Origin: Providencia rettgeri
GTDB taxonomy: Bacteria; Pseudomonadota; Gammaproteobacteria; Enterobacterales; Enterobacteriaceae
DNA length: 64,000 nt
Reading direction: 5' to 3'
Assembly (NCBI RefSeq): GCF_023205015.1
Contig: NZ_CP096258.1
Location: forward strand, 1,240,001 to 1,304,000
A model generated the notes under the pieces. That model searched no databases and was not told the origin of the DNA. It was given only the letters and a program-made list of their open reading frames with translations. The translations under genes were made by a program, and so were the position numbers. Positions within the stretch are counted from its first letter, which is position 1. Each line of letters opens with the position of its first letter. Positions 51,220-61,092 of this stretch are shown in pieces.

Positions 51220-52506
51220 TTATTTTTTTGCTAATTCAGAGTTGAATTCACGTTTGTCATAGCCGGTATATAGCTGGCGAGGGCGGGCAATTTTCAGGCC
51301 GTCATCGTGCATTTCATTCCAATGTGCAATCCAGCCAATGGTACGTGCGATGGCGAAGATAACTGTGAACATTGAAGATGGAATACCCATTGCTTTCAAG
51401 ATGATACCTGAGTAGAAGTCAACGTTCGGGTACAGTTTTTTCTCAATGAAATACGGGTCGTTCAATGCGATGCGTTCTAGCTCCATTGCAACTTCCAGCA
51501 GGCTGTCATTCAAGCCCAGTTCGTTCAGAACTTCATGGCAAGTTTCACGCATTACGGTTGCACGTGGGTCGTGGTTCTTATAAACACGGTGACCGAAGCC
51601 CATTAAGCGGAAAGAGTCATTTTTGTCTTTAGCGCGCTCGATAAATGCTGGGATGTGCTCAACGGTTTGGATCTCTTCCAACATACGTAAGCAAGCTTCG
51701 TTAGCCCCACCGTGAGCAGGCCCCCACAGTGAAGCAATACCTGCCGCGATACAAGCAAATGGGTTTGCACCGGATGAACCTGCAGTACGAACTGTCGATG
51801 TTGAGGCGTTTTGCTCGTGGTCAGCGTGCAGAATCAAAATACGATCCATTGCGCGCTCTAAAACAGGATTAACTGTGTATTCTTCACATGGTGTCGAGAA
51901 CATCATATGCAAGAAATTACCCGCGTATGACAGGTCATTACGTGGATAAACAAAAGGTTGGCCAATTGAATATTTGTAACACATCGCTGCGACTGTTGGC
52001 ATTTTCGACAGCAGACGATAAGCCGTAATTTCACGATGGCGAGGGTTATTAACATCCAATGCATCGTGATAGAAGGCTGCTAGTGCGCCAGTAACACCAC
52101 ATAATACAGCCATTGGGTGTGAGTCACGGCGGAAACCATTAAGCATGCGAGTAATTTGCTCATGGATCATGGTATGGCGAGTCACCGTATTTTTAAATAC
52201 GTCATATTGTTCTTGAGTTGGTGCTTCACCGTATAGCAGGATATAACAAACTTCGAGATAAGAGGCTTCAGTGGCGAGTTGATCGATAGGGAAACCACGG
52301 TGCAACAGGATGCCTTGATCACCATCGATATAGGTGATTTTTGATTCACAGGATGCAGTAGAAGTAAAACCAGGGTCGTAGGTAAAAAACCCTTTAGAAC
52401 CTAAAGTTCGGACATCGATAACGTCTTGACCAATCGTTGGGCTTAAAATATCTAGGTCAATATCACCCTTACTACCAGTCGTTAGCTTAGCTTTGTTATC
52501 AGCCAT
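51220..52506 (-). CDS. gltA: Citrate synthase, type II
   Basis: A 428-residue hexameric, NADH-inhibited Gram-negative-type citrate synthase that condenses oxaloacetate and acetyl-CoA. Catalytic His and Asp residues are visible in ILHADHEQNAST, MGFGHRVYKNHDPRAT and KLYPNVDFYSGI. The N-terminus (MADNKAKLTTGSKGDIDL) matches the family start. It is divergent from sdhCDAB-sucABCD, as in E. coli. Confidence 0.98.
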   Translation of the reverse strand: MADNKAKLTTGSKGDIDLDILSPTIGQDVIDVRTLGSKGFFTYDPGFTSTASCESKITYIDGDQGILLHRGFPIDQLATEASYLEVCYILLYGEAPTQEQYDVFKNTVTRHTMIHEQITRMLNGFRRDSHPMAVLCGVTGALAAFYHDALDVNNPRHREITAYRLLSKMPTVAAMCYKYSIGQPFVYPRNDLSYAGNFLHMMFSTPCEEYTVNPVLERAMDRILILHADHEQNASTSTVRTAGSSGANPFACIAAGIASLWGPAHGGANEACLRMLEEIQTVEHIPAFIERAKDKNDSFRLMGFGHRVYKNHDPRATVMRETCHEVLNELGLNDSLLEVAMELERIALNDPYFIEKKLYPNVDFYSGIILKAMGIPSSMFTVIFAIARTIGWIAHWNEMHDDGLKIARPRQLYTGYDKREFNSELAKK

Positions 52507-52929
52507 TACGGTCTCCTTAGCGCTTGATAATCGACACCCAACAACCCAGAAGCCCAGCGTTATACTGTGTCTTCGTGCATTGTTCTACCGGTATGCTTTG
52601 GAAATCAGCTCGCTATCACATAAAACCTGAAATCTGAGACCGACGACAATGTAGTTAGGTTGTTTATGAGTGTGTAGATGTTATGTTCTTTTTGTTGTTT
52701 TCCCTACAATATCATTATTTGTGGTAAGAGGAACAACTTTCATAACTTTTGTTATTAATACCCATCATAGTTCAAATTGAAGAGTATTTAACATTGCAAC
52801 ATTCACGTTTTTTTCTTTTACGATGAAGTGTCAACAGCACCGTTAAGATAATTCTGCCAGACCTATATGTAAGATAAATGTTGAATCATTGTCAAATAAG
52901 ATAAGCACATTTATACAAAATGTTTAAAT

Positions 52930-52945
52930 CGTGATCCCTCTCACT
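52930..52945. promoter_or_regulatory. Putative CRP site for sdhC
   Basis: CGTGA-N6-TCACT matches four of five bases in each CRP half site. Its centre is about 80 bp upstream of the transcription start predicted from the promoter below, similar to the CRP position at E. coli sdh. Confidence 0.65.
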
Positions 52946-52982
52946 GTTCGGGCTAAATGTCTCCAAACATTTTGTGTGGGAA

Positions 52983-53011
52983 TTGTAATGGCATTGTGAA
53001 GACTTTATACT
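52983..53011 (+). promoter_or_regulatory. Putative sdhC promoter
   Basis: -35 TTGTAA (52983-52988) and -10 TATACT (53006-53011) with a 17-bp spacer. The transcript would have a leader of about 160 nt before the GTG of sdhC. Confidence 0.65.
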
Positions 53012-53177
53012 AGCGGCAGGTCTCCGGATTACCCTGTAGTAGGAGCTCCCAGCGTGATCAGTATGCAACTTTATTTAAACATGATGGATTAGAGTTTGTG
53101 TTAAGTTGCATTTTGTACCCCTGTCGCTGTCTGATTTCCACCCCAGGTCCGGAGGATGGAAAATAATAAAGAGCTGT

Positions 53178-53567
53178 GTGGGCAAAATTGTGAAAAAACA
53201 AAGACCTGTCAACCTTGATTTGCAGACGATTCATTTCCCGATCACTGCAATATCTTCGATCTTGCACCGTGTCTCTGGCGTCATTACTCTCATCGCAGTT
53301 GGTATTCTGCTTTGGTTGTTAGGGACATCTCTCTCCTCTCCAGAAGGTTTTCAATACGCGTCTGAAATAATGACTGGCTTTTTTGCTAAGTTCATTCTTT
53401 GGGGCATCTTGACAGCTTTGGCTTACCACATCTGTGGTGGTATTCGTCATATGCTAATGGATTTCGGTTGTGTTGATGAAACGCTTGCTGCTGGTAACTC
53501 ATCTGCAAAAATTACATTTGTCATTACCGTGATTTTAGCAATTCTGGCGGGGATTTTAGTATGGTAA
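53178..53567 (+). CDS. sdhC: Succinate dehydrogenase cytochrome b556 subunit
   Basis: A 129-residue membrane anchor with three helices. The haem ligand His lies in LTALAYHICGGIRHMLMDFG, and the quinone-site region ITAISSILHRVSGV is near residue 25. The start is GTG 53178 (MGKIVKKQRPVNLDLQ), which gives the same length as E. coli SdhC and has AAAGAG upstream. The frame is open further upstream but without similarity. It overlaps sdhD by 7 bp. Confidence 0.95.
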   Translation: MGKIVKKQRPVNLDLQTIHFPITAISSILHRVSGVITLIAVGILLWLLGTSLSSPEGFQYASEIMTGFFAKFILWGILTALAYHICGGIRHMLMDFGCVDETLAAGNSSAKITFVITVILAILAGILVW

Positions 53568-53905
53568 GTAATGCTTCTGCTTTAGGCCGTACTGGTATCC
53601 AGGACTGGCTATTAATCCGTGGTTCTGCGATTGTTATCGCGCTCTACGTACTCTACATTGTTGGTTTTGTTGCTATTAACGACATTACCTATGACGTCTG
53701 GCGTGGCTTTTTTGCTTCTTCTGTGACGAAAGTATTCACTATCCTCACGTTGTTCTCGATTCTTGTTCATGCGTGGATTGGCATGTGGCAAGTGCTGACT
53801 GACTACGTTAAACCTTTAGCAATTCGTTTAGTATTGCAACTGGCTATCGTTGTAGGTCTGTTGGCTTATTTAATTTACGGAACAATTGTTGTGTGGGGTG
53901 CATAA
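53561..53905 (+). CDS. sdhD: Succinate dehydrogenase membrane anchor subunit
   Basis: A 114-residue three-helix anchor. The haem-ligand His lies in LFSILVHAWIGMWQVLTDYV near residue 70, with the conserved quinone-site Tyr/Asp just after it. Directly abuts sdhA. Confidence 0.96.
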   Translation: MVSNASALGRTGIQDWLLIRGSAIVIALYVLYIVGFVAINDITYDVWRGFFASSVTKVFTILTLFSILVHAWIGMWQVLTDYVKPLAIRLVLQLAIVVGLLAYLIYGTIVVWGA

Positions 53906-55672
53906 ATGAATCTGCCAATCAGAGAGTTTGACGCTATTGTTATCGGTGCGGGTGGCGCAGGTATGCGCGCAGCACTTCAAATTTCACAGATGGGCCTATC
54001 TTGTGCGCTTCTGTCAAAAGTTTTTCCAACCCGTTCTCATACTGTATCAGCGCAAGGTGGTATCACGGTTGCTTTAGGTAACACGCATCCTGATAACTGG
54101 GAATGGCACATGTATGACACTGTTAAAGGTTCCGACTACATCGGTGACCAAGACGCTATCGAATATATGTGTCAAACAGGGCCAGAGGCTATCCTCGAAT
54201 TAGAACACATGGGGTTGCCATTCTCTCGCCTTGATGATGGAAGTATTTATCAACGTCCATTTGGTGGTCAGTCTAAAAACTTCGGTGGTGAGCAAGCTGC
54301 GCGTACTGCAGCCGCAGCTGACCGTACTGGCCATGCACTGTTACATACCTTGTATCAGCAGAACTTAAAAAACCACACAACCATTTTTTCTGAATGGTAT
54401 GCCCTTGATTTAGTTAAAAACCAAGACGCCGATATTGTAGGTTGTACAGCAATTTGTATGGAAACCGGCGAACTGGTTTATTTCAAAGCGAAAGCAACTA
54501 TTTTAGCAACGGGTGGTGCGGGTCGTATTTACCAATCAACCACTAACGCGCACATCAATACGGGTGATGGCGTGGGAATGGCTGCTCGTGCAGGAGTACC
54601 ACTGCAAGATATGGAAATGTGGCAATTCCACCCTACGGGGATCGCTGGCGCGGGTGTTCTCGTGACAGAAGGTTGCCGTGGTGAAGGTGGTTACCTGTTG
54701 AATAAAGACGGCGAGCGTTTCATGGAGCGTTATGCGCCGAACGCGAAAGACCTTGCGGGTCGTGACGTTGTTGCGCGTTCAATCATGATTGAAATTCGTG
54801 AAGGTCGTGGTTGTGATGGCCCATGGGGTCCACATGCTAAACTGAAATTGGACCACTTAGGAAAAGAAGTTCTGGAATCTCGTTTACCGGGTATCCTTGA
54901 GTTATCTCGTACCTTTGCTCACGTTGACCCAATCAAAGAGCCAATCCCTGTTATCCCGACTTGCCACTACATGATGGGCGGTATTCCGACTAAAGTTACA
55001 GGCCAAGCCATTCGTTATAACGAAAAAGGTGAAGATGAAGTCATTCCTGGCTTGTTTGCAGTCGGCGAAATTGCCTGTGTATCAGTACACGGCGCTAACC
55101 GATTAGGCGGTAATTCACTGCTCGACTTAGTGGTATTTGGTCGCTCAGCGGGTCTGCATCTGAAAGAATCCATCATGGAGCAAGGTTCAATGCGTGATGC
55201 ATCTGAATCTGATATTGATGCAGCAATGACACGTTTTAACCGTTGGGAAGGTGCTCGCACGGGTGAAGATCCAACTGAAATCCGTAAAGCACTGCAAACC
55301 TGCATGCAGCATAACTTCTCGGTATTCCGTGAAGGTGATGCAATGGCGAAAGGTTTAGAAGAGCTGAAAGTGATCCGTGAGCGTTTGCAAAATGCACGCC
55401 TTGATGATACTTCGACTGAGTTTAATACGCAGCGTATCGAATGTTTAGAACTGGATAACCTGATGGAAACGGCTTATGCAACGGCACAAGCTGCAAACTT
55501 CCGTACAGAAAGTCGTGGTGCGCATAGCCGCTTTGACTACCCTGAGCGAGATGATGCGAATTGGTTATGTCACTCATTATATTTACCGCAATCTGAAACG
55601 ATGACGCGTCGTGAAGTCAACATGCAGCCAAAATTGCGTGAAGCCTTCCCACCGAAAATTCGTACCTACTAA
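53906..55672 (+). CDS. sdhA: Succinate dehydrogenase flavoprotein subunit
   Basis: A 588-residue catalytic subunit. The FAD-binding motif VIGAGGAGMRAALQ is at the N-terminus. The covalent FAD His is in TRSHTVSAQGG near residue 45, and the substrate-binding segments HPTGIAGAGVLVTEGCRGEG and RLGGNSLLDLVVFGR are present. It ends PPKIRTY. It oxidises succinate and passes electrons to SdhB. Confidence 0.98.
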   Translation: MNLPIREFDAIVIGAGGAGMRAALQISQMGLSCALLSKVFPTRSHTVSAQGGITVALGNTHPDNWEWHMYDTVKGSDYIGDQDAIEYMCQTGPEAILELEHMGLPFSRLDDGSIYQRPFGGQSKNFGGEQAARTAAAADRTGHALLHTLYQQNLKNHTTIFSEWYALDLVKNQDADIVGCTAICMETGELVYFKAKATILATGGAGRIYQSTTNAHINTGDGVGMAARAGVPLQDMEMWQFHPTGIAGAGVLVTEGCRGEGGYLLNKDGERFMERYAPNAKDLAGRDVVARSIMIEIREGRGCDGPWGPHAKLKLDHLGKEVLESRLPGILELSRTFAHVDPIKEPIPVIPTCHYMMGGIPTKVTGQAIRYNEKGEDEVIPGLFAVGEIACVSVHGANRLGGNSLLDLVVFGRSAGLHLKESIMEQGSMRDASESDIDAAMTRFNRWEGARTGEDPTEIRKALQTCMQHNFSVFREGDAMAKGLEELKVIRERLQNARLDDTSTEFNTQRIECLELDNLMETAYATAQAANFRTESRGAHSRFDYPERDDANWLCHSLYLPQSETMTRREVNMQPKLREAFPPKIRTY

Positions 55673-55707
55673 TGCGTGGTGTTAATCCAGTTGCGGAGAA
55701 ATAAACT

Positions 55708-56424
55708 ATGAAATTACAATTTTCGATTTATCGCTACAATCCTGATGTGGACAACGCACCACGTATGCAAGATTACACGCTAGAAGTTCCTGAAGGGCGT
55801 GACATGATGTTACTGGATGCGTTAATCCAAATCAAAGAGCAAGACCCAACACTCTCTTTCCGTCGTTCTTGTCGTGAAGGGGTATGTGGTTCCGATGGCC
55901 TGAATATGAACGGTAAAAACGGGTTGGCGTGTATTACGCCATTATCCGCGTTAATCCGTGGTGGGAAGAAAATTGTCATTCGCCCATTACCGGGTCTGCC
56001 TGTTGTGCGTGACCTGATTATCGATATGACTCAGTTCTATACCCAATACGAAAAAATTCGTCCATATTTGATTAATGATAACAAAAATCCACCAGCGCGT
56101 GAGAATTTACAAACTCCTGCACAACGTGAAAAACTCGATGGTTTATATGAGTGTATTTTGTGTGCTTGTTGTTCGACTTCTTGCCCATCGTTCTGGTGGA
56201 ATCCAGACAAGTTTATCGGGCCTGCAGGCTTGTTGGCAGCGTATCGCTTCTTAATTGATAGCCGCGATACTGAAACTGATTCACGATTAGATGATCTGAA
56301 CGACGCTTTTAGTGTCTTCCGCTGTCATAGCATCATGAATTGTGTCAATGTATGCCCTAAAGGGCTAAATCCAACGAAAGCTATCGGTCATATTAAATCT
56401 ATGTTGCTAAAACATAGCGCTTAA
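55708..56424 (+). CDS. sdhB: Succinate dehydrogenase iron-sulfur subunit
   Basis: A 238-residue protein carrying the 2Fe-2S cluster motif (CREGVCGSDGLNMNGKNGLAC, shown here only in part as CREGVCGSD) near residue 55. The CILCACCSTSCPSFWW and CHSIMNCVNVCPKGLNP cysteine groups carry the 4Fe-4S and 3Fe-4S centres. A hairpin follows the stop. Confidence 0.98.
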   Translation: MKLQFSIYRYNPDVDNAPRMQDYTLEVPEGRDMMLLDALIQIKEQDPTLSFRRSCREGVCGSDGLNMNGKNGLACITPLSALIRGGKKIVIRPLPGLPVVRDLIIDMTQFYTQYEKIRPYLINDNKNPPARENLQTPAQREKLDGLYECILCACCSTSCPSFWWNPDKFIGPAGLLAAYRFLIDSRDTETDSRLDDLNDAFSVFRCHSIMNCVNVCPKGLNPTKAIGHIKSMLLKHSA

Positions 56425-56436
56425 TTATGAATATTT

Positions 56437-56466
56437 AACCCACAGTGCTTAGGTGCTGTGGGTTAA
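56437..56466 (+). terminator. Hairpin after sdhB
   Basis: AACCCACAG and CTGTGGGTT form a 9-bp stem 13 bp after the sdhB stop, with only a weak AT-rich tail (AAAATAGG). Partial terminator or mRNA processing/stability element between sdh and suc. Confidence 0.6.
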
Positions 56467-56920
56467 AATAGGAATAGCACAAAATAAAAACATAAGTTAA
56501 AAGAATCGCGTAAAGTAAAAACAATATTAGGAGTTTAATGCGCGGAAGCTCACAAAAGCGCGAAAACGAAATACCAACAAAGAGCATCAGAAAGTAACAT
56601 TGTCACCCATAAAAAGTAGTACTTATTAAAACGTTGTCATTACAAAAGCGTAAAAAAGTGAAAGCAAAGAAAGTAACAGTAACAAGTAGAAAAAATAGCC
56701 AACTGCAAAAGATGAAGACGACAGCCCACGCATAGGGGCCTTTAAAAACCGCAGCCAGTTTTTAAAGGTTCCTTAAAAGGGAAACCCTTACTGATAAAGG
56801 GCCTCCCAAAGAGAGAACATGCATAAAGCACGTCCAAGAGAACCTTTATCGAGGTCGCTTAAATGCGGCAATTAGTTAACCACGGCGAAAACTAAAGCTT
56901 TAAAAGCTTAAGGGATCACA
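56467..56920 (+). other. Long purine-rich sdhB-sucA leader
   Basis: 454 bp without a gene. The first half is unusually A/G-rich on the plus strand with repeated ACAAAAGCG(C/T) words. The second half has strong hairpins, one listed separately and CCCTT-N7-AAGGG around 56786. A sucA promoter or RNA-level regulation may reside here; no specific site can be fixed. Confidence 0.5.
56739..56768 (+). other. Perfect 11-bp hairpin in the sucA leader
   Basis: CCTTTAAAAAC (56739-56749) pairs perfectly with GTTTTTAAAGG (56758-56768) around an 8-nt loop, 150 bp before sucA. Confidence 0.7.
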
Positions 56921-59734
56921 ATGCAGAACGGCGTAATGAAGGACTGGCTGGATTCAAGCTTTCTGGCAGGCGCGAACCAGACTTATATAGAACAGCTCTA
57001 TGAAGATTATCTGACTGACCCTAACTCTGTCGATGCCGAGTGGAAAGCAATTTTTGAGCAACTTCCTGGTGCAGCACTCGGCACTAGCGGTGAGCAATTC
57101 CACTCCCAAGCGCGCGATTACTTCCGCCGCTTAGCAAAAGACTCTACACGTTATCACACTTCTGTTAGCGATCCAGCTATCGACGCAAAACAAGTTAAAG
57201 TTTTGCAATTAATCAATGCGTTCCGCTTCCGCGGGCACCAAAATGCGAATCTTGATCCGTTAGGTCTTTGGAAACGTGAATCTGTTCCAGATTTAGACCC
57301 AGCATTCCATAACCTGACGAAAGAAGACTTCAACGAAACCTTCAACGTGGGTTCATTTGCGATTGGCAAAGAAACCATGAAGCTGAGTGAGCTATATGAC
57401 CACCTGAAACGTATTTATTGCGGTTCTATCGGTGCAGAATATATGCATATCACTAATACAGAAGAAAAACGTTGGATCCAACAGCGCCTTGAGTCTGTTG
57501 ACGTTTCTAAAATCTTCTCAGTAGAAGAGAAGAAACGCTTCTTAGCAGAATTAACAGCAGCTGAGGGGCTTGAGCGTTACATCGGGGCTAAATTCCCAGG
57601 TGCAAAACGTTTCTCATTGGAAGGTGGTGATTCACTGATCCCAATGTTGAAAGATTTAATCCACCACGCAGGCAAACAAGATACCCGTGAAGTTGTTTTG
57701 GGAATGGCTCACCGTGGTCGTTTAAACGTTCTTGTTAATATCTTAGGTAAAAAACCGGGCGAATTATTTGATGAGTTCGCGGGCAAACATAAAGACCACT
57801 CTAGTGCGGGTGACGTTAAATATCACCAAGGTTTCTCCTCTGACTTTGAAACCGCAGGCTCTCGTGTTCACTTAGCATTAGCATTTAACCCGTCTCACCT
57901 TGAAATTGTTAGCCCAGTGGTTATTGGTTCCGTACGTGCACGCCGTGACCGCCTGGACGAAGGCCGCAGTAACATGGTTCTGCCAATTACCATTCATGGT
58001 GACTCAGCAGTCACTGGCCAAGGCGTTGTGCAAGAAACATTGAACATGTCTCAAGCTCGTGGTTATGAAGTTGGTGGTACTGTACGTATCGTGATTAACA
58101 ACCAAATTGGTTTCACAACTTCAAATCCGAAAGACACCCGTTCTACAGAGTACTGTACAGACGTTGTGAAGATGGTACAGGCACCAATTTTCCACGTGAA
58201 TGCGGATGATCCAGAAGCCGTGGCATTTGTAACGCGTTTGGCATTGGATTTCCGTAATACGTTCAAGCGTGATGTCATGATTGATTTAGTGTGTTATCGC
58301 CGCCATGGCCATAACGAAGCGGATGAGCCAAGTGCAACTCAGCCAGTGATGTATCAAAAAATCAAACAGCATCCAACGCCACGTAAAATTTATGCAGACC
58401 GTTTAATTGCTGAAAACGTATTAAGTGCCAATGATGTCACTGAAATGGTTAATCTGTATCGTGATGCATTAGATGCGGGTGACTGTGTGGTTGAAGAATA
58501 CCGTGAAATGGGCCTGAACTCATACACGTGGGCTCCATATTTAAACCATGAATGGGATGAGTCGTATAAATCAACTGTTGATATCAAACGCCTAACTGAG
58601 CTAGCAACCAAAGTTAGCACAATCCCTGAAGGTGTGGTTGCGCAATCACGCGTTGAGAAAATCTACGCAGACCGTGCCGAAATGGCGAAAGGTGAAAAAT
58701 TACTCGACTGGGGCGCTGCTGAAACTTTAGCGTATGCAACGTTAGTTGATGAAGGTATTCCAGTGCGTTTATCGGGTGAAGACGCGGGTCGTGGTACATT
58801 CTTCCACCGTCATGCCGTTGTTCACAACCAAACGAATGGCTCAGTTTACGTTCCGCTGCAAAATATCCATAACGGTCAAGGCGTCTTTAATGTTTGGGAC
58901 TCTGTTCTGACTGAAAACGCGGTATTAGCATTCGAATATGGCTATGCCACTACTGAGCCTCGTGCACTGACTATTTGGGAAGCCCAATTCGGTGACTTCG
59001 CTAACTGTGCGCAAGTGGTTATCGACCAATTTATTAGCTCTGGTGAGCAAAAATGGGGTCGTATGTGTGGTCTGGTAATGCTACTGCCTCATGGTTATGA
59101 AGGTCAGGGTCCAGAGCACTCATCTGCACGTTTAGAACGTTACCTGCAACTATGTGCTGACCAAAACATGCAAGTGTGTGTGCCGTCAACACCGGCTCAG
59201 GTTTATCACATGTTACGTCGCCAAGCCTTACGTGGCATGCGTCGTCCTCTGATTGTGATGTCACCAAAATCTCTGCTACGTCATCCATTAGCGGTCTCTA
59301 GCATGGAAGAATTGGCAAACGGTAAGTTTGAGCCAGTTATCGGTGAAATCGATGAAATCAATCCGAAAAATGTGAAACGCGTCATTCTGTGTTCAGGGAA
59401 AGTCTATTACGATCTGTTAGAACAACGTCGTAAAAATGAACAAACTGACGTTGCTATCGTGCGTATCGAGCAGTTATATCCGTTCCCACACGAAGACATC
59501 CAAAAAGCGTTGGCGCAATTTACTGATGTAAAAGACTTTGTATGGTGTCAAGAAGAGCCATTAAACCAAGGTGCTTGGTATTGCAGTCAACATAATTTCC
59601 GTGAAGCTATCCCAGCAGGGGCAACTTTACGTTATGCAGGTCGAGCTGCTTCTTCATCTCCAGCAGTTGGCTATACGTCCGTACACCAGGAACAACAAAA
59701 AGCCCTGGTTAATGACGCTTTGAACATTGAATAA
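56921..59734 (+). CDS. sucA: 2-oxoglutarate dehydrogenase E1 component
   Basis: A 937-residue thiamine-diphosphate enzyme that decarboxylates 2-oxoglutarate and transfers succinyl to SucB. It begins MQNGVMKDWLDSSFLAGANQ. The active-site segment LGMAHRGRLNVLVNILGKKP and the ThDP region GDSAVTGQGVVQE are visible. Start ATG agrees with E. coli. It follows the long leader and precedes sucB by 14 bp. Confidence 0.98.
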   Translation: MQNGVMKDWLDSSFLAGANQTYIEQLYEDYLTDPNSVDAEWKAIFEQLPGAALGTSGEQFHSQARDYFRRLAKDSTRYHTSVSDPAIDAKQVKVLQLINAFRFRGHQNANLDPLGLWKRESVPDLDPAFHNLTKEDFNETFNVGSFAIGKETMKLSELYDHLKRIYCGSIGAEYMHITNTEEKRWIQQRLESVDVSKIFSVEEKKRFLAELTAAEGLERYIGAKFPGAKRFSLEGGDSLIPMLKDLIHHAGKQDTREVVLGMAHRGRLNVLVNILGKKPGELFDEFAGKHKDHSSAGDVKYHQGFSSDFETAGSRVHLALAFNPSHLEIVSPVVIGSVRARRDRLDEGRSNMVLPITIHGDSAVTGQGVVQETLNMSQARGYEVGGTVRIVINNQIGFTTSNPKDTRSTEYCTDVVKMVQAPIFHVNADDPEAVAFVTRLALDFRNTFKRDVMIDLVCYRRHGHNEADEPSATQPVMYQKIKQHPTPRKIYADRLIAENVLSANDVTEMVNLYRDALDAGDCVVEEYREMGLNSYTWAPYLNHEWDESYKSTVDIKRLTELATKVSTIPEGVVAQSRVEKIYADRAEMAKGEKLLDWGAAETLAYATLVDEGIPVRLSGEDAGRGTFFHRHAVVHNQTNGSVYVPLQNIHNGQGVFNVWDSVLTENAVLAFEYGYATTEPRALTIWEAQFGDFANCAQVVIDQFISSGEQKWGRMCGLVMLLPHGYEGQGPEHSSARLERYLQLCADQNMQVCVPSTPAQVYHMLRRQALRGMRRPLIVMSPKSLLRHPLAVSSMEELANGKFEPVIGEIDEINPKNVKRVILCSGKVYYDLLEQRRKNEQTDVAIVRIEQLYPFPHEDIQKALAQFTDVKDFVWCQEEPLNQGAWYCSQHNFREAIPAGATLRYAGRAASSSPAVGYTSVHQEQQKALVNDALNIE

Positions 59735-59748
59735 TTAAAGGATAGAAA

Positions 59749-60960
59749 ATGAGTAGCGTAGAAATTCTTGTTCCCGATCTTCCTGAGTCCGTTGCAGATG
59801 CTACGGTTGCCACATGGCATAAAAAACCAGGTGACAGTGTTCAGCGTGACGAAGTACTGGTTGAGATCGAAACAGATAAAGTCGTATTAGAAGTTCCTGC
59901 AAGTGAAGCTGGTGTATTAGAAGCTATCGTTGAAGATGAAGGTGCAACGGTGTTGTCTAAGCAGTTACTGGGGCGCATTCGTTTAGGCGATAGCACAGGT
60001 ATTCCTGCTGAAGTAAAAGAAGCACAAGAATCAACACCTGCCCAACGTCAAACTGCAAGCTTAGAAACAGAAAGCAACGATGCGCTGACGCCAGCTATTC
60101 GTCGTTTAATTGCTGAGCATGACTTAAACCCTGCAGATATCAAAGGTACGGGTGTTGGTGGTCGTTTAACGCGTGAAGATGTTGAAAAACATTTAGCTGC
60201 AAATAAATCTGCGGCGCCAGCGGCGAAAGCACCAGCGGCTCCACAAGCGCCTTTAGCACACCGTAGCGAAAAACGTGTTCCAATGACGCGTTTACGTAAA
60301 CGTATTGCTGAGCGCCTGTTAGAAGCGAAAAACACCACTGCAATGTTGACGACCTTTAACGAAGTCAATATGCAACCAATCAAAGACTTACGTAAACAAT
60401 ATGGCGAAGTATTCGAAAAACGTCATGGTGTTCGTTTAGGCTTTATGTCTTTCTATGTGAAAGCTGCGGTTGAAGCACTGAAGCGCTACCCAGAAGTGAA
60501 TGCTTCTATTGATGGCGATGATGTGGTTTACCATAACTATTTCGATATCAGCATTGCGGTTTCAACACCACGTGGTCTGGTAACGCCAGTTCTGCGTGAT
60601 GTCGATGCAATGAGTATGGCGGATATCGAGAAAAAAATTAAAGAACTGGCTGTTAAAGGTCGTGACGGTAAATTAACTGTCGAAGACTTAAGTGGTGGTA
60701 ACTTCACTATCACTAATGGTGGCGTATTCGGTTCTCTGATGTCTACACCTATCATTAACCCACCACAGAGCGCGATTTTAGGCATGCATGCCATTAAAGA
60801 CCGCCCTATGGCTGTAAATGGTAAGGTAGAGATTCTTCCTATGATGTATTTAGCACTGTCTTACGACCACCGTTTAATCGATGGTAGTGAGTCAGTTGGC
60901 TTCTTAGTCGCTATCAAAGATATGCTGGAAGATCCAACTCGTTTACTGCTGGACGTATAG
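59749..60960 (+). CDS. sucB: Dihydrolipoyl succinyltransferase, E2 component
   Basis: A 403-residue E2. The lipoyl domain has the modified Lys in EIETDKVVLEVPAS near residue 44. The E3/E1-binding peripheral domain (ALTPAIRRLIAEHDLNPADI) precedes an Ala/Pro linker. The catalytic domain ends with the active-site His in LALSYDHRLIDGSESVGF. Confidence 0.98.
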   Translation: MSSVEILVPDLPESVADATVATWHKKPGDSVQRDEVLVEIETDKVVLEVPASEAGVLEAIVEDEGATVLSKQLLGRIRLGDSTGIPAEVKEAQESTPAQRQTASLETESNDALTPAIRRLIAEHDLNPADIKGTGVGGRLTREDVEKHLAANKSAAPAAKAPAAPQAPLAHRSEKRVPMTRLRKRIAERLLEAKNTTAMLTTFNEVNMQPIKDLRKQYGEVFEKRHGVRLGFMSFYVKAAVEALKRYPEVNASIDGDDVVYHNYFDISIAVSTPRGLVTPVLRDVDAMSMADIEKKIKELAVKGRDGKLTVEDLSGGNFTITNGGVFGSLMSTPIINPPQSAILGMHAIKDRPMAVNGKVEILPMMYLALSYDHRLIDGSESVGFLVAIKDMLEDPTRLLLDV

Positions 60961-61007
60961 CAACATAACAGGGCAGGATACAACTTGCCCGGTCTGAAGT
61001 AACCGAT

Positions 61008-61027
61008 GCAACCCGTTCGCGGGTTGC
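61008..61027 (+). other. UUCG-loop hairpin between sucB and sucC
   Basis: GCAACCCG-TTCG-CGGGTTGC, a perfect 8-bp stem closed by a UUCG tetraloop, in the 132-bp sucB-sucC gap. A smaller GGGCA/TGCCC stem lies upstream (60971-60990). Likely an mRNA stability element that shields the upstream messages. Confidence 0.75.
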
Positions 61028-61092
61028 TAAATCAGTAACAATTGCAGGAGGCGAATAAACGCCTCTTCAGACTCAATTATGGATAGAACATC

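Larger units (their letters stand above)
52507..53177. promoter_or_regulatory. gltA-sdhC divergent regulatory region
   Basis: 671 bp without a gene. It holds the CRP site and sdh promoter listed separately. Several GTTAA/TTAAC-like motifs (for example around 52855-52930) could be ArcA sites, as the E. coli region is ArcA-repressed, but they are too short to place securely. I could not fix the gltA promoter. Confidence 0.6.

Noticed and set aside
52756..52790. ATACCCATCATAGTTCAAAT, resembling an enterobacterial repeat border
   Set aside because: A single short match with no partner end nearby.
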